DNA of 29,344 nucleotides from Minisyncoccota bacterium (lineage in GTDB: Bacteria > Patescibacteriota > Minisyncoccia > UBA6257 > XYB1-36-10): contig JAQVXM010000003.1 of NCBI GenBank assembly GCA_028709185.1, forward strand, positions 1 to 29,344. The letters run 5' to 3'. How positions within the stretch are numbered: position 1 is the first letter of the stretch; each line of letters starts with the position of its first letter. Below, piece after piece: positions 21,068 to 28,415 of the stretch. Under the pieces are notes generated by a model. It was not told where the DNA came from. It searched no databases and was given only the letters and a program-made list of their open reading frames with translations. Position numbers and translations under genes: made by a program.

Positions 21068-21732
21068 CGATTAGAGCGGTAAAAAGAAGGATATTTTTTA
21101 GAAATAACAGAAAAAAGGGCTTCAGAAATGTTTTTAACAGTTTCTTCTCCTATTTCCGTGTTTAAACCAGCAAAAGAGAGTTGATTCTTAGAGAGGGGGC
21201 AAATAACGAGGGAACAGTCAGTCGGAGTTCCGACACAAATATTTTTCTCTCCATAAAGAGCAAAACTCCATTGACTAACAATAGAAGCAATGGAAATTTT
21301 TACCAAACCGAAAGCTTCAATCAAAGCTGTTTCGGAAAGAGCTTTTGGAATAAGACTAATAGTATTTATGGTGCCGGGAAAGCAGAAAAGTTTTTCCTCT
21401 ACTTTATTTTCTTTTTTCTTAAGCAAAGGAACAGCATTACCTAATCCAGCTGTAACGAAACAATATCCGGATTCAGACCAGACGCCGTATTTTTGCGGAA
21501 CAGCAGTCAGAAGAACAGCTGTCGATTGCTGACAACAATCATGTTTAATAGCAAGATTTTTGCAGAAATCTATCATTTCTTCTGGAAATTCAAGAAATTG
21601 ATCAGAGAGGGTGCAATTAATTATGTTTTTTATCAAACGAAGACCACCTCCAAAAACAGCGGAAGAAAGGCAAAGCATGGGGTTTTTCAAGCGAATAATA
21701 GTCAGATAATCGGATTGTTCAACCTGAAACAT
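21058..21732 (-). CDS. cbiZ: Adenosylcobinamide amidohydrolase CbiZ
   Basis: A 224-aa soluble enzyme of the CbiZ family (PF01955), which removes the aminopropanol side chain from adenosylcobinamide or pseudo-B12 so the corrinoid can be rebuilt. Family landmarks are F-G-G-G (27-30), V-T-A-G-L-G-N-A (93-100), P-G-T-I-N (119-123), G-T-P-T-D (168-172) and A-G-L-N-T-E-I-G-E (188-196). Start: AAGGAG (21744-21739) six bases before the ATG at 21732. It is preceded by a cobalamin riboswitch and diverges from cobD, whose product remakes the amide that CbiZ breaks. That pairing marks corrinoid salvage and remodelling. The assignment rests on motif order; overall similarity to characterised CbiZ may be modest. 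Confidence 0.82.
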   Translation of the reverse strand: MFQVEQSDYLTIIRLKNPMLCLSSAVFGGGLRLIKNIINCTLSDQFLEFPEEMIDFCKNLAIKHDCCQQSTAVLLTAVPQKYGVWSESGYCFVTAGLGNAVPLLKKKENKVEEKLFCFPGTINTISLIPKALSETALIEAFGLVKISIASIVSQWSFALYGEKNICVGTPTDCSLVICPLSKNQLSFAGLNTEIGEETVKNISEALFSVISKKYPSFYRSNRPI

Positions 21733-21761
21733 TTTTTTCTCCTTTTTATTTTTTAGTTTTC

Positions 21762-21905
21762 AAAGAGCGTGACACTGGCCACGCTCTTTTTATTTCTTCT
21801 AGAGAGTGGCTTGACGCGAGCCAATGTGATTAGATAAGAGAGACCGGACTTTACCGTTGCGCGACAGTAGAGGAATTTAACCTCTTTCATCTCGTTATCA
21901 AATTT
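21762..21905 (-). promoter_or_regulatory. Cobalamin riboswitch controlling cbiZ
   Basis: On the minus strand the leader carries the order of elements typical of B12 riboswitches. P4 is AGAGG/CCUCU with loop UUAAAUU (21885-21869). The conserved CGCAACGGUAA core is at 21861-21851. Next comes a P5/L5 region containing ACAUUGGC (21827-21820), then the AAGCCACU junction motif (21812-21805). A separate 10-bp hairpin (21789-21780 with 21771-21762) has loop GCCAGUGU (21779-21772), fully complementary to the ACAUUGGC segment with one G-U pair, as expected for the L5-L13 kissing interaction. The ribosome site at 21744-21739 lies outside that hairpin, so how binding controls cbiZ is not obvious. Confidence 0.88.
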
Positions 21906-21957
21906 ACAAATTTATATTATGATAAATCTGAAATAATAGCAATAATTACTAAATAAA

Positions 21958-22908
21958 ATGAACGAATACATTTTTATTCTTGCAGTTTCTTTTTTCTTGG
22001 ATTTAATACTAAAAGATCCAAAGTGGCTTTATCACCCCGTTCAAGCTATAGGTTTTTTAGCGGAAAAAATAGAAAAATTTTTCCGTTTTTTATTTCCAAA
22101 AAATTTGAGATTGGCAGGCATTTTATTTTTGTTTTTTTTAGAAATTATTTCTGTAGGGACTGTTTGTCTTATTATTTTAAAAATAAACGATTTAGGAAAT
22201 TTATTTTCGCTTATTTTTAAAATATATGTGGTTTATTCTTTTATTTCTTTAGGATCTCTTCTTAGGGAAGAAAAAAAAATAAGAATATTTTTAAAGAAAG
22301 GAGAGATAGAAAAAGCAAGGAAAACGGCGCAAGGGATGGTGAGCCGAGATTTATCCAAAGAAGGAGAACAAGGAATAATAAGAGCAACAATAGAATCGAC
22401 AGCGGAGAATATTTCTGACGGAATAATAGCGCCTATTTTTTATTATGTTTTAGGCGGACCGGTTTTAATGACAGCTTATAAGACAGCAAACACTCTTGAT
22501 TCAATGGTTGGATATAAAAATGAACGCTATATGGAATTTGGATGGGCTGCAGCAAAATTTGATGATTTAATCAATTTGATTCCTGCAAGAATAACCGGAT
22601 TTTTAGTGGTTTTATCAGCTTTTTTGTTTAGAGATAATTATAAAGAATCATTAAAAGCTTGGATACGAGACGGACAAAAAGGGCCTTCTCCAAACGGAGG
22701 AATAGCCATAACGGCATTTGCCGGAGCAAGAGAAATTTCTCTTGGCGGTCCTTGTCTTGTAAACGGAAAAATTATAGACATTCCATTTGTCGGAGGAAAG
22801 AAAAAAGTCTATGGAAAAGAAGAGCTTTTAGCAGTGGAACATTATGTTCTTTCTTCTTCTTTTTTGGGTTTATTACTGGCAATAGGATGGCTGTATTTTA
22901 AAGTTTGA
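21958..22908 (+). CDS. cobD: Adenosylcobinamide-phosphate synthase CobD/CbiB
   Basis: A 316-aa membrane enzyme of cobalamin biosynthesis that attaches (R)-1-amino-2-propanol or its phosphate to adenosylcobyric acid. Conserved blocks are D-P-K-W-L-Y-H-P-V-Q-A-I-G (20-32), T-I-E-S-T-A-E-N-I-S-D-G-I-I-A-P, N-T-L-D-S-M-V-G-Y-K-N-E, A-A-K-F-D-D and S-P-N-G-G. Length is normal. Several hydrophobic segments are present. It diverges from riboswitch-controlled cbiZ; its own promoter is unclear (AT-rich region 21901-21957). No other corrin-pathway genes are in the window, which fits salvage rather than synthesis. Confidence 0.95.
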   Translation: MNEYIFILAVSFFLDLILKDPKWLYHPVQAIGFLAEKIEKFFRFLFPKNLRLAGILFLFFLEIISVGTVCLIILKINDLGNLFSLIFKIYVVYSFISLGSLLREEKKIRIFLKKGEIEKARKTAQGMVSRDLSKEGEQGIIRATIESTAENISDGIIAPIFYYVLGGPVLMTAYKTANTLDSMVGYKNERYMEFGWAAAKFDDLINLIPARITGFLVVLSAFLFRDNYKESLKAWIRDGQKGPSPNGGIAITAFAGAREISLGGPCLVNGKIIDIPFVGGKKKVYGKEELLAVEHYVLSSSFLGLLLAIGWLYFKV

Positions 22909-22910
22909 AT

Positions 22911-22916
22911 TATAAT
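22911..22916 (+). promoter_or_regulatory. -10 box just after the cobD stop (leaderless start)
   Basis: TATAAT (22911-22916) begins two bases after the cobD stop and ends six bases before the ATG at 22923. It supports that start over the in-frame ATG at 22905. Confidence 0.6.
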
Positions 22917-22922
22917 ATTCTA

Positions 22923-23261
22923 ATGTTAGAAAGACCGAAAAATGACGGTAAATATATGTGGACAAACCACATAACTTTGAAAATGGCATATTATCGGATT
23001 TCTCCGAGTTTAGTAAAAAGAATTGTCAGATTTCCAGAAAGGATCGAAGAAGGAATAGCAGAAAATACAGTAGCGGCAATGAAACAGTCAGATTCAAAGA
23101 AAAAAGAAGAGATTTGGACAATGTATCAACTTTCGAAAGAAGAAACAAATAGATCAAAACCAAGAATAAAATTAATAACGACTTGGAGATATCCGGGAAA
23201 AAGTCCGAAAAGAAATCCGATTCCCAAAGAAATAATAAATGAAGTAAAAAATATACTTTAA
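22923..23261 (+). CDS. Hypothetical protein, DUF4258-like layout
   Basis: A 112-aa soluble basic protein. The N-terminal part has W-T-N-H-I-T-L-K-M-A-Y-Y-R-I-S-P-S-L-V-K-R-I-V-R-F-P-E-R, and the C-terminal part has I-K-L-I-T-T-W-R-Y-P-G. A His followed by a helix with I-S-P-S-x-V-K-R-I and a late beta strand is like DUF4258 proteins, which share the RelE/MqsR-like fold, but the similarity is only in layout. An in-frame ATG at 22905 overlaps the cobD stop; the TATAAT box at 22911 points to the start at 22923. Nine bases later scpA begins. Function unknown. Confidence 0.75.
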   Translation: MLERPKNDGKYMWTNHITLKMAYYRISPSLVKRIVRFPERIEEGIAENTVAAMKQSDSKKKEEIWTMYQLSKEETNRSKPRIKLITTWRYPGKSPKRNPIPKEIINEVKNIL

Positions 23262-23269
23262 AAAATACA

Positions 23270-23980
23270 ATGTATGAAATAAAAACAAATAATTTTTCCG
23301 GAGCAATGGAAAAACTTCTCGAACTTATTGAGGAAAAAAAAATGGACATAACGACTATCAATTTATCAGAAGTGACGGGGGATTTTTTAAAACATCTTTC
23401 CAAATTAAAGGAATTAGAAGGAGGAGGAGAAAATATTGAACGGCTGATAGCTGATTTTATTGTAGTAGCGGCCAGATTAATTTTAATAAAATCAAAAACA
23501 CTTCTTCCAGAATTAAAATTTTCCGAAGAAGAAGAAGTAGAAGTGAAAGATTTTGAACTACGATTGAAGATCTATAAAGAAATGAGAGAAGCTTCCAAAC
23601 TTTTTTTAGGATTATGGCAAAGCAAAGAAAGAGGATTCGCGCGTGAATTTTTTTCCGATCGACCGGCGATTTTCCATCCTTCAAAACAACTAAAAAAAGA
23701 AGAATTGTTTTTTATTCTAAAAAAAGTAGTAGAAGGCATAAAAAGCGAGATAAAAGAAGAAAAACAGGAAAGAAAAAGAATAGTGACCGTAGAGGAAAAA
23801 ATGTCGGAAATGCTTTTAAAAGTGAAAGAGGGGTTAGTTTCTTTTTTAAAACTTTCGAAAGGAAGGGGGAAAAGCGAAGTAGTAGCTTTATTTCTGGCAA
23901 TACTACATTTAATCAGAGATCATTTAATCACAATAGAACAGGAGGATAATTTTTCTGATGTTATAATAAAAAAGAGTTAA
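23270..23980 (+). CDS. scpA: Segregation and condensation protein A
   Basis: The kleisin subunit of the bacterial SMC condensin complex, 236 aa. The N-terminal SMC-neck-binding part has F-S-G-A-M-E-K-L-L-E-L-I-E-E-K-K-M-D-I (9-27), the charged middle region links the domains, and a winged-helix C-terminus (about 165-232) ends in V-A-L-F-L-A-I-L-H-L. It bridges the SMC heads and recruits ScpB. The first residues match the family's usual start. scpB follows after four bases. SMC itself is not in the window. Confidence 0.95.
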   Translation: MYEIKTNNFSGAMEKLLELIEEKKMDITTINLSEVTGDFLKHLSKLKELEGGGENIERLIADFIVVAARLILIKSKTLLPELKFSEEEEVEVKDFELRLKIYKEMREASKLFLGLWQSKERGFAREFFSDRPAIFHPSKQLKKEELFFILKKVVEGIKSEIKEEKQERKRIVTVEEKMSEMLLKVKEGLVSFLKLSKGRGKSEVVALFLAILHLIRDHLITIEQEDNFSDVIIKKS

Positions 23981-23984
23981 TAAT

Positions 23985-24545
23985 ATGGAAAATAAAAATT
24001 TAGAAGCAATTATAGAAGGTATTTTATTCGCTCACGGAGAAGCGGTGAGTTTGGAAAAAATAGCCAAAACTGCAAAAAAAAACGAATCGGAAATAAAAAA
24101 TTCTTTGAAAAATTTAGAGGAAAAATATAAAGATAAGAATAGCGGGATTTCTCTTCTTTATCAAAAAGATAAAATAAAACTTATAAGCGCGCCGGAAGTG
24201 GGGAGTTATATCGAAAAAATGATAAAAGAAGATTTTGACGAAAATTTAACACCGGCTACTTTAGAAACTTTAACCATAGCGGTTTATCTTGCTCCTATTT
24301 CAAGAGCGGAAATAGATTTTATCAGAGGCGTGAATTCCGGTTTTATGTTAAGAGCGCTTTTAATGAGAGGATTATTAGAAAGGAGACCGGATCCAAAACG
24401 TCCTTATATTTATTTATATGAACCGACTTTTAATTTGCTTCAATATTTAGGCATTAAGAAAGTGGAGGATTTGCCCGAATATGAAAAATACCATAATATT
24501 TTAAAATCACACGAAGAAAACGTAGAAAAGAAAGACGTTTTATAA
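23985..24545 (+). CDS. scpB: Segregation and condensation protein B
   Basis: The second non-SMC condensin subunit, 186 aa, with two winged-helix domains. The start A-I-I-E-G-I-L-F-A-H-G-E-A-V-S and the later L-E-T-L-T-I-A-V-Y-L-A-P-I-S-R-A-E-I-D-F-I-R-G-V-N-S are the family signatures. It dimerises and binds the middle of ScpA. It follows scpA by four bases, so the two are an operon, although an extended -10 (TG-T-TATAAT, 23959-23967) inside the end of scpA could add a second transcript. Confidence 0.95.
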   Translation: MENKNLEAIIEGILFAHGEAVSLEKIAKTAKKNESEIKNSLKNLEEKYKDKNSGISLLYQKDKIKLISAPEVGSYIEKMIKEDFDENLTPATLETLTIAVYLAPISRAEIDFIRGVNSGFMLRALLMRGLLERRPDPKRPYIYLYEPTFNLLQYLGIKKVEDLPEYEKYHNILKSHEENVEKKDVL

Positions 24546-24564
24546 TTCAAAATCTGAAAGAAAA

Positions 24565-25584
24565 ATGAAGGATAATTATTTAAGCATTGTTTTTGTGATA
24601 ATAATGATAGGAGTAACATTTTTTAATCAAAAATATAATAAAGAAGAAACAATCAGAGCGATAAAAAATGATTCTAAAACAGAAAAACAAGCAAGTGTTG
24701 TTTCTTTAGCCGATTTAAAGCCAGTAAGTTTTTCAGAATTAATCTTAAAAACAGAAGAATTAGAAAAAAAGATTGAAGAGGAGGTTATAAAAAAGGCAAA
24801 AGAAGTAAGTTTTTTAGAAAAAAAAGGAGACAGCGAAGATAATGAAGAAAAAGAAAAACCAAAAATTCCAGATTTTGAGATAGCAGCCAAAGTGGCGGCA
24901 GTTTATGATCTTACAACCGAAAAAGAAATTTATTCTAAAAATCCGGAAATGATTTGGCCGATGGCTTCAATTACAAAAATAATGACGGCAGTGGTGGCGG
25001 TAGAAGAAATGGGTTTTGAAGCGCCAATTAAAATATCCGAAGAGGTTCTAAAAACAGAAGAAATAGCCGGAGATTTTAATGCGGAAGAAGAGTTTGTTTT
25101 ACGAGATATGATAATGTCTTTATTTTTGGTTTCTTCTAACGACGGAGCGGAAGCTATTGCGGAAAATTATAAACGAGAGAGATTTATAGAAAAATTAAAT
25201 CAAAAAGCAACAGAAATAGGCATGGAAAAAACTTTTTATAGAGAGCCAGCGGGACTATCTTCTGAAAACGTGACGACTGTCCAAGATTTAGAAAAATTAA
25301 TGACTTATGTTTATAAAGAAAAACCGGAACTTTTATTTTTCAGTCGCCAAAAAGAAACCGAGATAACAGATTTAAAGTTTGGAAATAAAAAAAAATATAA
25401 AAGCATAAATGAGTTTGCCGGAGAATTAAATTTTATAGGTGGAAAAACCGGTTATACAGACATTGCCAGAGGAAATCTTGTTTCTGTTTTTTCAAAAAAC
25501 GGCCATGCAATTTTAATTATAATTTTGGGCACAGAAGACCGATTTTCAGAAACAAGAAAACTCCTTGAGTGGGTAGAGATTTAG
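24565..25584 (+). CDS. D-alanyl-D-alanine carboxypeptidase (PBP5-like)
   Basis: A 339-aa exported serine peptidase of the S11 family, which trims the terminal D-Ala from peptidoglycan stem peptides. An N-terminal anchor (about 5-20) and a long charged linker (25-103) precede the penicillin-binding fold. The three active-site motifs are S135-I-T-K138, S190-S-N192 and K294-T-G296. There is no C-terminal amphipathic anchor as in E. coli PBP5, so the N-terminal segment must tether it. It lies between scpB and mraY. A TATAAT box (24541-24546) overlaps the scpB stop. Confidence 0.94.
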   Translation: MKDNYLSIVFVIIMIGVTFFNQKYNKEETIRAIKNDSKTEKQASVVSLADLKPVSFSELILKTEELEKKIEEEVIKKAKEVSFLEKKGDSEDNEEKEKPKIPDFEIAAKVAAVYDLTTEKEIYSKNPEMIWPMASITKIMTAVVAVEEMGFEAPIKISEEVLKTEEIAGDFNAEEEFVLRDMIMSLFLVSSNDGAEAIAENYKRERFIEKLNQKATEIGMEKTFYREPAGLSSENVTTVQDLEKLMTYVYKEKPELLFFSRQKETEITDLKFGNKKKYKSINEFAGELNFIGGKTGYTDIARGNLVSVFSKNGHAILIIILGTEDRFSETRKLLEWVEI

Positions 25585-25607
25585 GTTTATTATAAAGAGC
25601 AACAATA

Positions 25608-26678
25608 ATGACTTCAGAATTAATATCTTTCAGTTCGTTTATTCAAGCAATAAGAGTTTTAAGTTCAGCATCGATATCATTTTTGATAGCTCTTCTTTTG
25701 ACGCCGATTGTAATGAAAGGACTTGAAAAATTTTCAATCAGAAAACAAATAAGAACATCGGAAGAAGCGCCGATATTTTCCAGCCTGCATAAGAAAAAAG
25801 AAGGGACGCCTACAATGGGAGGGGTTATTATTTGGGGGACTGTTCTTCTTGTCGCTTTATTTTTCAGAATGATGGACGTATTTTTTGACGGAATTTGGAC
25901 GCAGTTTAATTTTATAGATCGAGCAGAAACATATTTGCCGATAGCGGCAATGCTGATTGCGGCTTTGGTTGGATTAACTGACGATATTTTTGGAATTTTA
26001 AAAATTGGAGGAACAAAAAGCGGGGGATTAAAAGTAAGGAGTAAATTAATACTCTATACAGCTATCGCGCTTCTCGGCGCCTGGTGGTTTTATTATCGTT
26101 TGGGTTGGGATGTGCTTTTTGTCCCATTTTTGGGATATATCAATATAGGCATATGGTATTTACCTCTTTTTATTTTTGTAATCGTGGCTTCGGCTTTTTC
26201 CGCCAACGAAACAGACGGACTAGACGGACTGCTTGGCGGAATTTCCCTTTTTACTTTCTGCGCTTTATGCGCGGTAGCTTTTGCGCTTGGAAGATACGAT
26301 TTAGCAGCATTTTCAGGAGTAACTATTGGAGCATTACTTGCTTTTCTTTGGTTTAATATATATCCAGCCAAATTTTTTATGGGAGATACCGGATCCATGG
26401 CTTTAGGAATTACTATAGGCGTAATAGCGATGCTTACAAATACTGCTCTATTATTGCCTTTTTTTGCTTTTATTTTTGTAGTGGAATCTCTTTCAGTAAT
26501 AATACAAATACTGAGTAAAAAAATATTTAAAAAGAAGATATTTTTTTCCACGCCTATTCACCATCATTTCGAAGCCAAAGGTTGGCATGAAACAACAGTA
26601 ACGATGCGTTTTTGGATTGTGGCAGCTATTTTAAACGTAGTTGGAGTAGTAATCTTTTTTCTAAGCAGAATATTTTAA
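25608..26678 (+). CDS. mraY: Phospho-N-acetylmuramoyl-pentapeptide-transferase MraY
   Basis: The membrane enzyme that moves phospho-MurNAc-pentapeptide from UDP to undecaprenyl phosphate, forming lipid I. It is 356 aa with about ten transmembrane helices. Signature blocks are G-T-P-T-M-G-G, the catalytic Asp region L-T-D-D (about residues 124-127), N-E-T-D-G-L-D-G-L, F-M-G-D-T-G-S-M-A-L-G and the cytoplasmic T-P-I-H-H-H-F-E-x-x-G-W. In most bacteria it sits in the dcw cluster; here its neighbours are the carboxypeptidase and an ATP-cone/nuclease gene. Confidence 0.97.
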   Translation: MTSELISFSSFIQAIRVLSSASISFLIALLLTPIVMKGLEKFSIRKQIRTSEEAPIFSSLHKKKEGTPTMGGVIIWGTVLLVALFFRMMDVFFDGIWTQFNFIDRAETYLPIAAMLIAALVGLTDDIFGILKIGGTKSGGLKVRSKLILYTAIALLGAWWFYYRLGWDVLFVPFLGYINIGIWYLPLFIFVIVASAFSANETDGLDGLLGGISLFTFCALCAVAFALGRYDLAAFSGVTIGALLAFLWFNIYPAKFFMGDTGSMALGITIGVIAMLTNTALLLPFFAFIFVVESLSVIIQILSKKIFKKKIFFSTPIHHHFEAKGWHETTVTMRFWIVAAILNVVGVVIFFLSRIF

Positions 26679-26681
26679 TAA

Positions 26682-27512
26682 ATGAAAAAAATAAAAATAA
26701 TAAAAGCGAACGGAGATCAGGATTATTTTTCAGAAGAAAAATTTTTAAATTCCATTATTAAATCCGGAATTTCTCAGGAAATAGCTAAAGGTATTTTAAA
26801 AGAAATAGAAGGGGAATTAAAAGAGGGAACAACAACAGGAGAAATTTATAAAAAAGCTTTTAGCCGATTAAAAAAAGAACATCGACCAGCGGCGGCCCGT
26901 TACAGCCTAAAGCAAGCTTTAATGGAACTCGGGCCGACCGGTTATCCTTTTGAGCAAATAGTCGGAAGAATTTTAGAAAGAGAAGGTTATAAAGTAAGTT
27001 TTCCGGAAAGCGTTCAAGGTAGATGCATCAGACACGAAGTGGATGTAGTAGCGGAAAAAGGAAAAGAAAAAATAATGGCAGAGGTCAAATTTCACAATCA
27101 AGCAGGATTTAGAACAGACGCTAAAACAGCAATGTATGTACGGGGGAGGTTCGAAGATTTATCTTTTGTAAAAGAGAACGGATTTAACCGAGGTTGGCTT
27201 GTTACTAATACCAAATTTTCAAAAGATGCCATTGATTACGCCAATTGTGTTGGAATTACAGCTATAGGCTGGGATCATCCGAGAGAACGAGGAATAGAAG
27301 AAATGTTAATAGAATCAAAACTTTTACCGATAACAGTTTTAACGACATTAAACAGAGAAGAAAAAAGAAAATTATTAGAAGCAGAAATCGTAGTTTGTTC
27401 CGATTTAAAAATAAAAGAAAGGGAAGTGAAAATGATAATTGGAGAAAAAAAATTTATTTCCGCTTTAAAAGAAACAGAGGAAATAGAAAATAAGAATAAT
27501 TCCGCAGCTTAA
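26682..27512 (+). CDS. ATP-cone domain fused to PD-(D/E)XK-type nuclease domain
   Basis: A 276-aa soluble protein. Residues 3-85 form an ATP-cone (I-I-K-A-N-G-D...F-S-E-E-K...S-R-L-K-K-E-H-R-P-A-A-A-R-Y-S-L-K-Q-A), a nucleotide-binding regulatory module known from ribonucleotide reductases and NrdR. Residues 88-215 resemble a restriction-endonuclease-like Mrr domain with E92, D121 and E134-V-K136 as the E, D and ExK catalytic positions. A C-terminal helical part (220-276) is unassigned. The design suggests a nuclease gated by ATP or dATP. It starts three bases after mraY, so it is probably co-transcribed with a cell-wall gene. I know of such fusions only as uncharacterised annotations. Confidence 0.85.
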   Translation: MKKIKIIKANGDQDYFSEEKFLNSIIKSGISQEIAKGILKEIEGELKEGTTTGEIYKKAFSRLKKEHRPAAARYSLKQALMELGPTGYPFEQIVGRILEREGYKVSFPESVQGRCIRHEVDVVAEKGKEKIMAEVKFHNQAGFRTDAKTAMYVRGRFEDLSFVKENGFNRGWLVTNTKFSKDAIDYANCVGITAIGWDHPRERGIEEMLIESKLLPITVLTTLNREEKRKLLEAEIVVCSDLKIKEREVKMIIGEKKFISALKETEEIENKNNSAA

Positions 27513-27541
27513 CAGCTATAGTTTTATTTAGTTCTTAAGAA

Positions 27542-27567
27542 GTAAAAAACTCCCTAAAAAGGGAGTT
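27542..27567 (-). terminator. Intrinsic terminator of the minus-strand hypothetical gene
   Basis: A 7-bp stem (27548-27554 with 27561-27567); on the minus strand it is followed by a T-run (27549-27544). The plus strand lacks a T-run after the hairpin. Confidence 0.85.
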
Positions 27568-27582
27568 AAAAGATAAAAAAAA

Positions 27583-28287
27583 TCAATTGACGCAAAATTC
27601 GGGATGAAAAATAATTTCGGAAGAAAAAATAATTTTTTGCTCGTAGAGCAAAAAAAGAAGTTCAGTTTGACGCGTTTTTTTAGTTTCTTCAACTAAGTCT
27701 TGAAAAAGACAAAGAAGAGGGAGATAAATTATCTTCCAAAGTTCAATAAATGCCATTAATATTTTTGGCGAGGAAAATTCTTCTTTACCGTTATCGATAA
27801 AAAAAATAGTCAATTCCCGAAGAATTTGCTGAAGATTTTTTTCTTTTTTTTCAAAATCTTGACGAAGGTGAATTAAAAAATCTTCCGAGTTATCTATTTT
27901 AAAAAAATTATTTCTACCAAGAAGATCGCCTTTCGCTTGAAAAATAATTTTTAACTCAGCTTTTCTTTGCGGAGTCAGATCATTAAATAGAATAAGATTC
28001 TCAACAGCTTTACTGGCGGACGGATAAAAAGACAAGCGTTTCTCAGGAAAAATAATCAGATACCAAGAAAGAAAAGAAAGGAAAGATTTATCCTTTTCCG
28101 TAATCTCTTTAGTAAATTCAAGATTTGGTTTTTTTCCTTTTTCCAAAAGATTAGAGAGAGCCTTTAAAAAATGAAAATGGGAAATAATTTTCAAAAGGGC
28201 AAAAAAAAGAAGTTCGTTGCTCTCTTGGACAAATTCAACGAGATATTCCATTTTTTCGGGAGGAACTTCAAAGATTGTTTTTTTCAT
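27583..28287 (-). CDS. Hypothetical helical protein, family not recognised
   Basis: A 234-aa mostly alpha-helical, Leu/Phe/Lys-rich protein with no signal peptide and no clear membrane helix, although the segment near 187-203 is quite hydrophobic. I see no catalytic motif. It is clearly expressed as a unit: on the minus strand TTGACC-18-TATAAA (28366-28361 and 28342-28337), an AAGGAG site (28300-28295) seven bases before the ATG, and its own terminator after the stop. It belongs to the Shine-Dalgarno class of unrecognised genes and diverges from the helicase. Confidence 0.85.
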   Translation of the reverse strand: MKKTIFEVPPEKMEYLVEFVQESNELLFFALLKIISHFHFLKALSNLLEKGKKPNLEFTKEITEKDKSFLSFLSWYLIIFPEKRLSFYPSASKAVENLILFNDLTPQRKAELKIIFQAKGDLLGRNNFFKIDNSEDFLIHLRQDFEKKEKNLQQILRELTIFFIDNGKEEFSSPKILMAFIELWKIIYLPLLCLFQDLVEETKKTRQTELLFLLYEQKIIFSSEIIFHPEFCVN

Positions 28288-28336
28288 CGATTTTCTCCTT
28301 TTAAAACAAATTTTAAAAGTGCTAAAAACTTTAATC

Positions 28337-28366
28337 TTTATACAATAAAATAAGTATTTAGGTCAA
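28337..28366 (-). promoter_or_regulatory. Promoter of the minus-strand hypothetical gene
   Basis: On the minus strand TTGACC (28366-28361), an 18-base spacer and TATAAA (28342-28337), giving a leader of about 40 bases with AAGGAG. Confidence 0.7.
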
Positions 28367-28369
28367 GTA

Positions 28370-28399
28370 AAAAAAGAAGTTTCAAACAGCTTCTTTTTT
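28370..28399. repeat. 10-bp AT-rich palindrome between divergent genes
   Basis: Perfect arms 28370-28379 and 28390-28399 (A-run plus GAAG, and its complement) around a 10-base centre. It lies upstream of both divergent genes, so it is not an end-of-gene terminator. It could be an operator or attenuator-like hairpin. Confidence 0.6.
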
Positions 28400-28415
28400 G
28401 GAGTAAAATAAAGTC

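Noticed and set aside
26093..26551. Minus-strand frame of 152 codons
   Set aside because: It lies wholly within mraY, whose frame is fully supported by conserved motifs; no start signals were seen.
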